From positions 1 through 6,033 of the forward strand of contig CAZEJK010000302.1 of NCBI GenBank assembly GCA_964512045.1: a stretch of DNA of 6,033 nt. The letters are read 5' to 3'. This DNA is from CAZEJK01 sp964512045. Its GTDB lineage: Bacteria > Acidobacteriota > Thermoanaerobaculia > Thermoanaerobaculales > Sulfomarinibacteraceae. Position numbers and translations under genes: made by a program. Within the stretch, counting starts at the first letter, position 1. The number at the start of each line of letters is the position of its first letter. Positions 5,923 to 6,033 of this stretch are shown piece after piece. The notes beneath the pieces were generated by a model that was given only the letters and a program-made list of their open reading frames with translations, did not search any database and was not told the DNA's origin.

Positions 5923-6033
5923 CGGCATCTCCCCCGCCGGAGGGCCTCGTTCGCGGCACCTTCCGCCACGCCGCGATATACAGTGGCGCCGGGATGCTCG
6001 CGCGCATGATCAGCTTCATCATGCTCCCGTTCT
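5919..6033 (+). CDS. Wzx-like polysaccharide flippase, N-terminus only
   Basis: Thirty-eight codons from ATG 5919 to the window edge. After a short Pro-rich start, the sequence RGTFRHAAIYSGAGMLARM (12-30) runs into the hydrophobic ISFIMLPF (31-38). This is the usual opening of MOP-superfamily flippases of the Wzx/RfbX type: a small amphipathic start, then the first membrane helix with a Gly and an Arg in its first half, ending in LPF or LPL. Such proteins are normally 400-500 residues with 12-14 helices and move lipid-linked repeat units from the cytoplasmic to the outer face of the inner membrane. That fits the glycosyltransferases just upstream. No other start exists in this frame after the stop at 5862. 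No ribosome site is visible before the ATG. The call rests on few residues; another multi-spanning membrane protein is possible. Confidence 0.75.
   Translation, partial: MTASPPPEGLVRGTFRHAAIYSGAGMLARMISFIMLPF

Noticed and set aside
5555..6022. Minus-strand 155-codon open frame
   Set aside because: Arg/Pro-rich and opposite the glycosyltransferase end and the flippase start; no motif.

Overview
The window is a high-GC (roughly two-thirds G+C by eye) piece of bacterial DNA carrying part of a surface- or exopolysaccharide locus. Shine-Dalgarno sites, 4-base start/stop overlaps and sigma70-like -10 boxes point to a bacterium, and a Wzx-type flippase start suggests a lipid-linked glycan pathway. 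Nothing in the sequence fixes the phylum. No tRNA, rRNA, CRISPR array, insertion sequence or phage gene was seen.

Layout: two gene groups diverge from a 180-base intergenic region at 3199-3378. To the left, on the minus strand, lie a NodB-type polysaccharide deacetylase (3198-2086), a family-2 glycosyltransferase (2089-1208, GTGA overlap) and a two-part GNAT-like acyltransferase (1191-196, 16-base gap with its own strong ribosome site). A possible further reading frame runs off the left edge (248-1, weakly supported). To the right, on the plus strand, lie a CapK/PaaK-like AMP-forming ligase (3379-4725), a second family-2 glycosyltransferase (4722-5699, ATGA overlap), a 219-base gap with a GC-rich hairpin and a possible small reading frame, and the first 38 codons of a Wzx-like flippase (5919 to the right edge).

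The intergenic region holds a convincing minus-strand promoter: a -35 matching 5 of 6 bases, a 16-base spacer and a perfect TATAAT. A perfect extended -10 on the plus strand lies inside the start of the deacetylase gene. If it is active, the 5' ends of the two divergent transcripts would be antisense to each other for about 125 bases.

A likely joint role, by inference: the two glycosyltransferases add sugars to a lipid-linked repeat unit, and the deacetylase, GNAT protein and ligase alter its acyl groups or attach an activated organic acid. The flippase would then move the unit across the membrane. Each gene family is well known. The most open points are the ligase's substrate, the overlapping divergent promoters and the unusual leader of the flippase gene.
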